This document shows, in pieces, positions 42,329 through 51,045 of a DNA stretch of 64,000 bases. The notes under the pieces were generated by a model, which did no database searches, had not been told where the DNA came from, and saw nothing but the letters and a program-made list of their open reading frames with translations. The stretch is from Bacteroidales bacterium (GTDB lineage Bacteria; Bacteroidota; Bacteroidia; Bacteroidales; ML635J-15): assembly GCA_003249955.1 (NCBI GenBank), contig QKHS01000080.1, positions 59,951 through 123,950 of the forward strand, read 5' to 3'. The translations under genes and the position numbers were made by a program. Numbering within the stretch: position 1 is the stretch's first letter; the number at the start of each line of letters is the position of its first letter.

Positions 42329-43777
42329 ATGCTTTTTAATTCAATAGATTTTGCAATATTTCTGCCATTGGTTTTCCTGATATATTGGTTTGTCACGGGA
42401 AAAAATCTGAAAATCCAAAATCTTTTTATTTTAGCAGCTTCTTATGTGTTCTATGCCTGGTGGGATTGGCGGTTTTTATCTTTAATAGCATTCAGCACCG
42501 TTCTGGATTATTTTATAGGACAATTTCTTTTAAAAACGGAGGAGCAGAAGAAACGGAAAATTTTGCTCTGGATTAGTATAACCGTGAATCTTTCATTTCT
42601 GGGGGTTTTTAAGTACTTTAATTTTTTTGCGGATACTTTTGTACAGGCATTCAGTTTGTTCGGACGGGAAATAAGGGTAGAATCTTTAAAAGTTATTCTG
42701 CCTGTGGGTATAAGCTTTTATACCTTTCAGACGCTGAGTTATTCGATAGATGTTTACAAACGCAAGCTTGTCCCTACGAAAGATTTTGTCGCGTTTGCCT
42801 CGTTTGTTGCATTCTTTCCACAATTGGTTGCCGGCCCGATTGAAAGGGCAGTAAACCTGCTGCCACAGTTTTTTGTAAAGAGAAAGTTTGACTACAACTC
42901 TGCCGTTGATGGTTTGCGGCAGATGCTATGGGGTTTTTTCAAAAAAATGGTAATTGCCGACAGGTGTGCAGAATATGCAAATCAGATTTTTAATAATTCT
43001 GATCAGTATTCCGGTCTGGTTCTTTTTATGGGCGCAGTATTTTTTGCATTTCAGATTTATGGAGATTTTTCGGGATATTCAGATATTGCAATCGGAGTGT
43101 CCAGACTTTTTGGCTTTAATCTTAAAAGAAATTTCGCATTTCCATACTTTTCCCGCGATATTGCCGAGTTTTGGCGTAGATGGCATATTTCACTTTCGAC
43201 ATGGTTCCGCGACTATGTATATATTTCGCTTGGCGGAAACAGAGGAAGTAAAATCATGCAGATACGGAATATTTTAATTGTTTTTATTGTCAGCGGGTTC
43301 TGGCATGGTGCAAACTGGACTTTTATCTGTTGGGGTCTTGTAAATGCCCTGTTTTTTTTGCCATTGATGTTAACAAAAAAGAACAGGAATCATCTTGATA
43401 TAGTTGCAGCAGGCTCTGTTTTGCCCGGGTTTGGAGATTTTTTAAGAATTTCTTTCACTTTTATTATTACGACTCTTGCCTGGGTTTTCTTTCGTGCCGA
43501 AAACATGAGTCATGCTTTTAGTTATCTGTCCGGAATATTTTCCCCTTCAATACTTACATACACACCTTTTGACGATTCCTGGAGAATTTTGATGACAATT
43601 GGTTTGATACTTTTCTTTGTCGTTTTCGAATGGATTGGAAGGAGAGGAGAATATGCGATTGAAAAGCTGTTTTTCGGTTATAACAGGTTTGTCAGATTGG
43701 GGTTTTATTATTTAATTCTGATTTTGATTTTTGTTTCGGGAGGCACACAACAGACATTTATTTATTTTCAGTTTTAA
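42329..43777 (+). CDS. MBOAT family O-acyltransferase (AlgI-like), copy 2
   Basis: 482 residues, polytopic, with both MBOAT histidines: H286 in FWRRWHISLSTW and H326 in SGFWHGANWTF. LPVGISFYTFQTLSYSIDVYKRK and DFSGYSDIAIGVSR correspond closely to copy 1 at 4479-5918, and the lengths are nearly equal (482 and 479), so the two are paralogs. The partner gene follows after 11 bp. It moves acetyl or other acyl groups across the inner membrane for decoration of a surface or periplasmic glycan. Which glycan is unknown. Confidence 0.93.
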   Translation: MLFNSIDFAIFLPLVFLIYWFVTGKNLKIQNLFILAASYVFYAWWDWRFLSLIAFSTVLDYFIGQFLLKTEEQKKRKILLWISITVNLSFLGVFKYFNFFADTFVQAFSLFGREIRVESLKVILPVGISFYTFQTLSYSIDVYKRKLVPTKDFVAFASFVAFFPQLVAGPIERAVNLLPQFFVKRKFDYNSAVDGLRQMLWGFFKKMVIADRCAEYANQIFNNSDQYSGLVLFMGAVFFAFQIYGDFSGYSDIAIGVSRLFGFNLKRNFAFPYFSRDIAEFWRRWHISLSTWFRDYVYISLGGNRGSKIMQIRNILIVFIVSGFWHGANWTFICWGLVNALFFLPLMLTKKNRNHLDIVAAGSVLPGFGDFLRISFTFIITTLAWVFFRAENMSHAFSYLSGIFSPSILTYTPFDDSWRILMTIGLILFFVVFEWIGRRGEYAIEKLFFGYNRFVRLGFYYLILILIFVSGGTQQTFIYFQF

Positions 43778-43788
43778 ACTTAAATCTT

Positions 43789-44769
43789 ATGGAGAAAATA
43801 AATAATAAAAAGCAAGTCTTGAAATTTCTGGGGAGAATTTTTCTTTTTCTTCTGCCGGTGATTTTATTGGCCTATCCTGCCGATGTTTTTATCAGTAAAA
43901 ACCTTGAGAAATCTGTTGTTCATGTTGCAGGAGAAATGATAGTGTGGACAGATATATATGACGGAAAAATTAATGCTGATATTGCAATTTACGGATCATC
44001 CAGAGCCTGGGTGCATTTTAGTCCTTCAATACTTGAAGACAGTCTTAATTTGCCGGCATATAATTTCGGAATGGACGGATTGAATTTCACTTTTCAATAT
44101 TTCAGACATAAACAATATTTAAAATACAATAAAAAGCCAAAATACATTATTATTTCGGGCGATTTATTCTTTTTTGAGGAAGAGGACGGATTTTATAATT
44201 ATTCCCAGATAATGCCTTATATGCTGTTTAATAGTGATTATTTTAAAAATCGTGAAACCTTTAAAGTTTATAACATGTTTTCTTATTTTATTCCTTTATA
44301 CAGGTATTCAGGACAAAACAGTGAAATTCTACGAGCTCTTATTTATGCATTGGGTCTGGAAAGAGAAAAGCCATATCGGGTAAAAGGTTATATGGGGCAG
44401 GATCTGCAATGGACAGGTGATTTTGAAAAAGCCCAAAAAGAAAAAAAACAGATTGAGGTTAATATAAATGAAAAAATAAAAGCACTTTTTGAACGGTTTA
44501 TTGAAGAATGTCAGGCTGATGGCATTAAAGTAATAATAGTTTATTCTCCCGAATATGCAGGGTATCGTGAGTTTGTAGCAAACCGGAACCAGATAACGGA
44601 TACTTATAAAAGCATAGCCGAAAAATACAATCTTACTTTTCTGGATTATTCGGAGGACAGTATTTCTTACGATATTGGTAATTTTTATAATGCAACTCAC
44701 ATGAATAAAAGAGGTTCGGAAATGTTTACCGCAAAATTTGCTTCGGATATTAAGGGAATAATCAAATAA
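43789..44769 (+). CDS. SGNH-type partner protein of MBOAT copy 2
   Basis: 326 residues. One N-terminal membrane anchor (FLGRIFLFLLPVILLAYPADVF) is followed by an extracytoplasmic domain. The likely nucleophile region is IAIYGSSRAWVHFSP (S70/S71), and near the end NATHMNKRGSEMF carries H304 in an SGNH-like block. YNFGMDGLNFTFQYFRHKQYLK is typical of MBOAT-linked proteins of the DltD/SGNH kind. It is much shorter than the copy 1 partner (450 aa) and not an evident ortholog of it. Co-transcription with the MBOAT gene supports a joint role in O-acylation. Confidence 0.78.
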   Translation: MEKINNKKQVLKFLGRIFLFLLPVILLAYPADVFISKNLEKSVVHVAGEMIVWTDIYDGKINADIAIYGSSRAWVHFSPSILEDSLNLPAYNFGMDGLNFTFQYFRHKQYLKYNKKPKYIIISGDLFFFEEEDGFYNYSQIMPYMLFNSDYFKNRETFKVYNMFSYFIPLYRYSGQNSEILRALIYALGLEREKPYRVKGYMGQDLQWTGDFEKAQKEKKQIEVNINEKIKALFERFIEECQADGIKVIIVYSPEYAGYREFVANRNQITDTYKSIAEKYNLTFLDYSEDSISYDIGNFYNATHMNKRGSEMFTAKFASDIKGIIK

Positions 44770-44785
44770 AACGAGTCGCGGGTTA

Positions 44786-46390
44786 CTAATAAATCATTTC
44801 TCTTTTCGAAAAGTTTGATTTTATTCCAAGATACACATACGTTTGTGATGAAGATTCTCCGGTTTCCGGTTTAAGGTTGCGTAAAATAACGCCGGCATTT
44901 AAAGACAGATTTTTATTCTCTTTTAGAATATAGCCAAAATCTATTTTTGCTGTAATGCAATTTGTTTTTACCCCTTGCAGTATTGTATTTCCATAAGAAT
45001 TTACAATATAGCTGTAACCTTGGTTTCCGTCCATTGTCGGATTGTAAATATTCTGTCCGAAATGTGTTCTGGTGGAGTCTGTCCCGACAATTGCATACAT
45101 TATTTTTGCATCAACAAGTATTCTCTTGCCCGAATAGCTTATTCCGCTTACCGATTCCACAAAGTTGGCACCAAGCGGATGTGCCAGAGCCTGACCTAAG
45201 TGGGAATAATTCTGCTCAGGATTAACATGCGAATAAATGTAAGGACGGGCAATGTTAACTTCGGTAAAAATATCAAGATTTTTAATTTTAAAAATATCAT
45301 AAGACTTATATCCCAGTTGTGCTGCCCATTTATTTGCAAACCATCCATATTCTCCCGTATAATCAGGATTTAAAGTGTGTTTTATATCGTTAATTAGTTG
45401 ACCGACAATAATATCGTCCAGAGCAAATTGCCCGTAAACGGCATTTCTGTCATTAATAACAAATTTTATATTGGTTCCCATCAGAGCATTATCTTCTGAA
45501 CCAAGAGAGAATTCAACCGGCCTGAAAAATATTATCGGGTTCAGATATTCAAATTTGAAGAAGTTATCATTTTTTGTAATGATTGCTTCAAACAGTCCGA
45601 TATTAAGTCTTTTACCAATTCGCCAGTCCAGATAGTGAAAAACGTCAAACTTGTTTATTCTGCCATAATACGGATAACTAAAATATGAATTAATCGTTGG
45701 CCCGTAAGTATGATGCAATGCCCAGACACAGGAATATTTAAAGTTTAAAAACGAGGATTCAAGTTTAAAATACGGGTAGTTCGATGCAAAATCAGATAAT
45801 AAAAACGACCGGTACCCGTCTCCGTAGAAATTTTTGCTGTTGGCCAGTTCCAGTCTTAAAAAATTGTATGGAGAATAAGACATTCTGAAATCACTCTCTA
45901 TTACAACATTCTCCATATCAAGAAATTCTCTTCCAAGGTTATTGAAAATATTAATGCCGTATCTTCTGCTTTTCAGGTAATCGGGTAATTGCATAAACCA
46001 ACCGGATAACTGATAGCTGATCCCGAATTTATCTCCCGCAGAGTAGTCAAAAAGTCCTCCTAAAAGTATATTGGGATTAAAAGAATATTCCGGGGTAAAC
46101 CAGTTGAATACTTCATAAACAGGAAGAGCATAAAATGATGATGGTTTTTTCTCCGGTTTACTTTGTCTGCCGTAATAAAGCAAGCATTTTTCATATTGGG
46201 AAGAGTCTGTGCAAATGTCTTTATTATCAGAGAAATAGTAAGGTTTTATTGAAGAGTGTTTGCTTTCATTTATGGTAAGCGAAGATTTTTCAATGTTCCG
46301 TATAAAAACAGGATCCCGCACAGGAATATTCTGGGCAAACAAGGCTGAGGCCAACGTAATAAACACGATATATGCAAAAATTTTCTTCAT
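44786..46390 (-). CDS. Outer-membrane barrel protein, Wzi/RemB-like (paralog B)
   Basis: 534 residues with a signal peptide (MKKIFAYIVFITLASALFAQ). It is strand-rich throughout. The block FYGDGYRSFLLSDFASNYPYFKLESS resembles the conserved region of capsule-assembly Wzi and the gliding-associated RemB barrels. The C-terminus is typical of a barrel (GVILRNLKPETGESSSQTYVYLGIKSNF). Its ATG overlaps the stop of the upstream paralog at 46390, and both keep the same HxGQAL/YNQALxHPxG block. It is the last gene of a long minus-strand envelope operon. Confidence 0.7.
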   Translation of the reverse strand: MKKIFAYIVFITLASALFAQNIPVRDPVFIRNIEKSSLTINESKHSSIKPYYFSDNKDICTDSSQYEKCLLYYGRQSKPEKKPSSFYALPVYEVFNWFTPEYSFNPNILLGGLFDYSAGDKFGISYQLSGWFMQLPDYLKSRRYGINIFNNLGREFLDMENVVIESDFRMSYSPYNFLRLELANSKNFYGDGYRSFLLSDFASNYPYFKLESSFLNFKYSCVWALHHTYGPTINSYFSYPYYGRINKFDVFHYLDWRIGKRLNIGLFEAIITKNDNFFKFEYLNPIIFFRPVEFSLGSEDNALMGTNIKFVINDRNAVYGQFALDDIIVGQLINDIKHTLNPDYTGEYGWFANKWAAQLGYKSYDIFKIKNLDIFTEVNIARPYIYSHVNPEQNYSHLGQALAHPLGANFVESVSGISYSGKRILVDAKIMYAIVGTDSTRTHFGQNIYNPTMDGNQGYSYIVNSYGNTILQGVKTNCITAKIDFGYILKENKNLSLNAGVILRNLKPETGESSSQTYVYLGIKSNFSKREMIY

Positions 46391-47937
46391 TAAAAGTCGT
46401 AATAGTTACTTCGTATTGCTGTGCGTAATCCGAACTGCAAAAAGTTTGTACTTGCATTTTTAAAAAAATCTATTCTTGTACTTATTCCTGCAAAAACCTG
46501 TAATTTGTTTGATTTATTGACATTGAATATTATCTGAAAATCTCCGTTTACTATTGTTGGCCGCATTGAAACTCCGGGTAAATATTCCGGATAAATATTA
46601 TTGAAAATATTTTGAAAACTGCTTCCCACCGGATTGAAATATTTAAGGAAATTTATTTTTCCGAGAATCTCAAATCGTTTTATTTTATAATCGGTTATAA
46701 AAACAAATTCATTGAATGATTGTCCTGCAGGATGTGATAATGCCTGATTGTAATGCCCGTAATGCAACTCATTGTTGTAATGCATATATGATTTTGTTGA
46801 GGCCCGGTTATACTCAAACTGAAAATACAGGTTTTCAACATTAAAAAAGTCAAAGTTTTTATATCCGGCCTGAATTGAACCGGTTTGCTCATTAGTGTAC
46901 CAAGAATCAATAAGGAGTTGAGCATAAAAAATTCCGATTTTCTCATTTTGCCATGTAACATTCGTCCCGACCAGATTATTAGTTAGGTTAGTATAAATAT
47001 CAATATATGCTGTGCGAAAGAAAGGCGAAATTGTGTATAATGGTATTTTCCAATCCGGCAAATCATCAGACATAACCAGAGACTCTACCAGAGAAATCTG
47101 CCAGGACTTATCGGGTGAATATGTTAATGTGTTTAATGAGATATACTTTGACGGATAGCGGCTGTTTTCTTCAGTAGGATTTTCAAGATCCATTACATTA
47201 TTAAAATTAGGGTTAATGGCTTTGGTAAAAATGTTATTATATTCAAATTTGCCGAATCTTGCAGAAGATTTAAAATACATCATAGGAGCAGAAAAATCTG
47301 ATAATATCATTGACCGGTATCCATCGCCGATAAAAAGCCTGTCATAACCGAGAGTAAAATTTAAAAAATCTGTTGCTTTAAGCGAAACAGAGCCATAGGC
47401 ATTTGTAAAATCATATTCATTAAATCCGGATAATTGCTTTACGCGGCCAAAACCCGGAATCACTTTAAAAAAAGAGTAATAATTAAATATCTGATAAGGC
47501 AGAACACCCTGGTTTTCGGTAAATGATGTGTTAAAAAATATTTTTGAATTAAGATTGCCACAAATATTAATGCCTCTGGTATTTAAATAGCCCATGTCCT
47601 GACTGGGAAAAACGCCGAATGATTTATTAAGTCTGAAATCAATAACAGGATCAACAATAATCTTGAAATCTGAATCCTGCGCAACTACAAGATGTTCGTC
47701 AAAAAGTTTACGGCCGAACCATGTTCTTCTGTTACTTCCGGGGGTAGTAAAAATCAAACTGTCATAAAGCGTATTTTCGGCTCCGGTTGCAGGTCTTACA
47801 AGTGTATTGAATCCGGAATAGTAAATATCTTTTTCGTTAAGATTCTGAAAATGACCTGTAAGGGGATAGTCCTGGGCGATTATAAACCCGGGAATAAAGA
47901 TGAAAACTATGAAAATTAAGTTTTTCAAATTAATCAT
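46390..47937 (-). CDS. Outer-membrane barrel protein, Wzi/RemB-like (paralog A)
   Basis: 515 residues with a signal peptide (LKNLIFIVFIFIPGFIIAQ). It shares with its downstream neighbour the block FIGDGYRSMILSDFSAPMMYFKSSARF and, later, HYGHYNQALSHPAGQSFNEFVFITDY, so the two are tandem paralogs. Probably a many-stranded outer-membrane barrel that binds or displays a surface polysaccharide; RemB-type proteins also matter for gliding. It starts 8 bp after the stop of the thiamine-binding-type gene. Confidence 0.7.
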   Translation of the reverse strand: MINLKNLIFIVFIFIPGFIIAQDYPLTGHFQNLNEKDIYYSGFNTLVRPATGAENTLYDSLIFTTPGSNRRTWFGRKLFDEHLVVAQDSDFKIIVDPVIDFRLNKSFGVFPSQDMGYLNTRGINICGNLNSKIFFNTSFTENQGVLPYQIFNYYSFFKVIPGFGRVKQLSGFNEYDFTNAYGSVSLKATDFLNFTLGYDRLFIGDGYRSMILSDFSAPMMYFKSSARFGKFEYNNIFTKAINPNFNNVMDLENPTEENSRYPSKYISLNTLTYSPDKSWQISLVESLVMSDDLPDWKIPLYTISPFFRTAYIDIYTNLTNNLVGTNVTWQNEKIGIFYAQLLIDSWYTNEQTGSIQAGYKNFDFFNVENLYFQFEYNRASTKSYMHYNNELHYGHYNQALSHPAGQSFNEFVFITDYKIKRFEILGKINFLKYFNPVGSSFQNIFNNIYPEYLPGVSMRPTIVNGDFQIIFNVNKSNKLQVFAGISTRIDFFKNASTNFLQFGLRTAIRSNYYDF

Positions 47938-47945
47938 GCAAACTA

Positions 47946-48263
47946 TTAGTCAGATAATGTTCTGCCAAGTTTCTTTTCTACAGATTTTATTTTCCCATCC
48001 ATTCTGCCCATAGGCTTATTGGTCTGGATGTCGAAGGTAACCGTGGAATACACTCTGTCTGTATGGCCTTCCAGAACCGCGTATGATTTTTTTACAATTT
48101 CCAGTGCCTGATCAAGAGTTTCTGTTTCAATTATTGTTCCCATGGCAGTAAGTTTATAATCATAGCCCGATTCGGAGACCATTTTTACAATTTTGCTTAC
48201 AAATTCGCTTACACTGCTACCCTTATCGGTCGGGAACATTGCGTAATTCATCAGTACAGACAT
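47946..48263 (-). CDS. MTH1187/YkoF-type thiamine-binding family protein
   Basis: 105 residues, full length for the UPF0045/MTH1187 family. The fold shows MSVLMNYAMFPTDKGSSVSEFVSKIV, YKLTAMGTIIETETLDQALEIVKK and the C-terminal RMDGKIKSVEKKLGR. Members bind thiamine or a related pyrimidine and are often close to thiamine genes. Here it sits inside an operon of envelope proteins, which gives no hint of a thiamine role. It starts 8 bp after the LPP20 gene ends. Confidence 0.85.
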   Translation of the reverse strand: MSVLMNYAMFPTDKGSSVSEFVSKIVKMVSESGYDYKLTAMGTIIETETLDQALEIVKKSYAVLEGHTDRVYSTVTFDIQTNKPMGRMDGKIKSVEKKLGRTLSD

Positions 48264-48271
48264 AATTCAGT

Positions 48272-49639
48272 TTATTTGTTAACAGCACTTATTATTTCTC
48301 TTACAATAGTTCTTTCGATTGATTTTGAAACTTCAACATATGCTTTATTATCAGCAGCTTTAAAATCACTTCCGGTATAATCGCCGGATGAAGTTTTGCG
48401 GTATATTACATTACCTTTGCAGTCCGATAGATCTATTGTATAGTTTATTGTTGCCTGAGATTCGCCGTAATATTCTCCGTTTTTGATAGTATTACTGGTG
48501 ATGTTCAGTATAAAGTCGGGTTCCTGTTTGCTGTTAACAATAAATTCACTGCTCATCAAACCTTCAAATGTAGATTTCAGCCTGCTGTCTTCTCTGGGCT
48601 CCCCGAAAGTTTTTTCTTCAGAATTAACCAGTAAAAATGGTTTCTCAACATTTATTCTTACTTTGGTTTCCGTTGCCGGAATACTTTTGATGAGGCTTCG
48701 TATCATAGGGTCTTTTGCTGCACGCGAAAAACTTGTCATATCAATGCTTACCGACAATGTTTCTGCATTAGGGGCCGATTTTATTTTTTTTATTGCACAA
48801 AATATTTTGCCATCGTTGCTTGATACTTCTGAGTTTCTTATTAAACCGGAACCTGTAAAGCTTATTTTTACCGGAATACTGGAAACCGGTGCTCCGTTTT
48901 TATCTACAATTTTGAAACTGAAAACATCAGGATTTACATCAACACCTTTTTTTACGGAAGTATCTTTATAACTAAAAACAATCTCCAATTCATTTACAAA
49001 ATCTGCAACAGCGGCAAATACTACATTCCCAAGATCTTTTTCTTCGCCGTCAATATCGGTTACTGTGCTTTCGCCGAGATATGGTTTAAGCGATGTAAGA
49101 GCTTCTACATAAAACTGAAAAGCATTATAGTGAAGTTGTCGTCCCATTAACTCTGTAGCCTGATAGTACTTGTTTTTTGCATCCAGAATTATTTGTTGTT
49201 TTTTCTCATCCTTTTGTATCTGATATCTGGATTTGGATAATTTATAATATACCCAGTAATAATTATCATCTTCCCAGGTATCAACAAGTTCGTAACCTTC
49301 CAGTTGTTGATTGGTAGAGGCTGTTATTTCGCTGGTAAAGTTTTCGTTTATATTGTAGTTGCTTTCAATAATTGACAACACAGAAGTACTTTCTATTTTA
49401 ACCGAAATGCTTGAAGACAGGTCTCCCAAAGCTTTTTGTTGTGCATTTGCCATATAATCTGCCGGCAAGAATCCTTTTTTAGGTGCAGAACTTACACCAA
49501 TATAGTACATTGTATTCTGAGGTTTTGTTGTTACCCAGTCCGGCATCGGTTTTTTCTCATAAGTTTGCTTTTTCCCGATTTGACATGATGATGCCATAAC
49601 GATAAGTTGCAAAAATATGAGTATATGAATCTTTTTCAT
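48272..49639 (-). CDS. LPP20-family lipoprotein
   Basis: 455 residues. The signal peptide ends in the lipobox IVMASSC. The LPP20 part follows: PDWVTTKPQNTMYYIGVSSAPKKGF, then an aligned MANAQQKALGDLSSSISVKIES and YYWVYYKLSKSRYQIQKDEKK. The C-terminal half is beta-rich, with an Ig-like stretch (FKIVDKNGAPVSSIPVKISFTGSG) and a final domain DFKAADNKAYVEVSKSIERTIVREI. It is probably anchored to the outer membrane. It is 6 bp from the TPR lipoprotein upstream and 8 bp from the next gene, so tightly co-transcribed. Confidence 0.8.
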   Translation of the reverse strand: MKKIHILIFLQLIVMASSCQIGKKQTYEKKPMPDWVTTKPQNTMYYIGVSSAPKKGFLPADYMANAQQKALGDLSSSISVKIESTSVLSIIESNYNINENFTSEITASTNQQLEGYELVDTWEDDNYYWVYYKLSKSRYQIQKDEKKQQIILDAKNKYYQATELMGRQLHYNAFQFYVEALTSLKPYLGESTVTDIDGEEKDLGNVVFAAVADFVNELEIVFSYKDTSVKKGVDVNPDVFSFKIVDKNGAPVSSIPVKISFTGSGLIRNSEVSSNDGKIFCAIKKIKSAPNAETLSVSIDMTSFSRAAKDPMIRSLIKSIPATETKVRINVEKPFLLVNSEEKTFGEPREDSRLKSTFEGLMSSEFIVNSKQEPDFILNITSNTIKNGEYYGESQATINYTIDLSDCKGNVIYRKTSSGDYTGSDFKAADNKAYVEVSKSIERTIVREIISAVNK

Positions 49640-49645
49640 GGTTTT

Positions 49646-51010
49646 TTAATTTGCGTTTACATAGTCTATAACTGCTTTTGATACGTCCTGAGCTACACCA
49701 TCAGTAGCTTCTCCCGATAATGTGTTATAATCTTTTATCTGAGATCTTGCCCTCAAAAGATTGTTTAACTCTTTAAGAGAATTTGGGTTATCATTGATAT
49801 AATCTTCCGGGCTTGTTGTTTTAATATCTTTCCAATATCCGGGAACCAGATTATTTACATCTCCGGAGTATTTGGCATAATACAAGTCATCTCTGGTTTG
49901 TAAGGTCTTTGAACTTGTTTTGTAAATTTCGTTTGTACGTCCGTTAACAAGCTTGTATGTTACAGTCATGTCAATGGTTCTGTTCATTTTATATTCCTTG
50001 TATATTACTTTGTCGTATTCGGTTTTTGTTTCAGATTCGCCGGTTTCACGGTTAAGAACTTTTACTTTTTTTCTTAAATATCCGTGTTTTTCAATTTCTT
50101 TATTTTCACCTTTATTGTAAACGAATTTGGTTATTTCGCAATACAGAATAGCATTTGGTAAAATTGATTTTGATGATGACTGGGTTGCACTTTCAAATGT
50201 CTTTCCTGATTGACTCTGAGAATCAATAAGTTTGATGAACGGATTGCCGGATGATTGTATTCCGCTTATTATTTTGCTTTCAAGTATGGATTCCAGTCCG
50301 GAAGTTCCGCTACTGTTTTTTATTTTAGAAATACTTATGGTAATTGTTCCGTTAGTAAGACATTCTTTTTGCAAGTCGTAAGAGCTTTTATATGCTCCGG
50401 CTGTTTTTATAATTCCGTCAAAAACATAATATGCTTTACGATATTGCTCATTTTCCATCATTCTCAACCCATCACGATATTTGGGCTCATTAGTGGCTGT
50501 GATAAGCTTCTCTTTGGCATCTTTGTAGTTCTCCTGAAGCTTTACTATTTCACGGAATATTGTTTCTGCTTCGGTAAATTTTTCGGCATCCAGCAGGTTT
50601 GTTCCTTCATAATATTTGTCTTCAAGATAAATGTCTTTTACTTCGTTGTAATATTCATCATAAAATGAAGGAAAGTTTAGTTCTACACCAACAGATGTAA
50701 TTTTGTTGTAATATGCTTTTGCATCCTGATAATAATAAACTGCTTCTTTATTGTTCTGATTATTATAAGCCTGATTAAATTCCGACAGCTTTTTACTTAA
50801 AGTCATTTGTCCGGAGCGTTTAAGCCCTGCAAGAGCTTCAAGATTTGTTTTTTTTATAACCACAGCCTGATAGAACATGTCGGCAGCATCCGAGTACTGG
50901 CCTAATGCTTCGAGTTTAAGCCCTTTCTTGGTATATCTTTTTGTTGCACACCCGCCGAATACCAAAGCTAAACTAAGAATTATTGCTGTAATTGTAAATA
51001 TCTTTTTCAT
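49646..51010 (-). CDS. TPR-repeat lipoprotein
   Basis: 454 residues from the ATG at 51008-51010. An in-frame start at 51049 would overlap the preceding stop and hide the signal. The lipobox is LALVFGGC. TPR-like helices run from ~35 to 200 (KLEALGQYSDAADMFYQAVVIKKTNLEALAGL, KFTEAETIFREIVKLQENYKDAKEKL). The C-terminal half is beta-rich with SGTSGLESILESKIISGIQ and resembles curli-assembly CsgG-like helper domains, though that is only a guess. It may work with the LPP20 lipoprotein downstream. Confidence 0.75.
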   Translation of the reverse strand: MKKIFTITAIILSLALVFGGCATKRYTKKGLKLEALGQYSDAADMFYQAVVIKKTNLEALAGLKRSGQMTLSKKLSEFNQAYNNQNNKEAVYYYQDAKAYYNKITSVGVELNFPSFYDEYYNEVKDIYLEDKYYEGTNLLDAEKFTEAETIFREIVKLQENYKDAKEKLITATNEPKYRDGLRMMENEQYRKAYYVFDGIIKTAGAYKSSYDLQKECLTNGTITISISKIKNSSGTSGLESILESKIISGIQSSGNPFIKLIDSQSQSGKTFESATQSSSKSILPNAILYCEITKFVYNKGENKEIEKHGYLRKKVKVLNRETGESETKTEYDKVIYKEYKMNRTIDMTVTYKLVNGRTNEIYKTSSKTLQTRDDLYYAKYSGDVNNLVPGYWKDIKTTSPEDYINDNPNSLKELNNLLRARSQIKDYNTLSGEATDGVAQDVSKAVIDYVNAN

Positions 51011-51045
51011 ATCATGTTTAGTTTTAAAATTGTCCCAAATATAAA

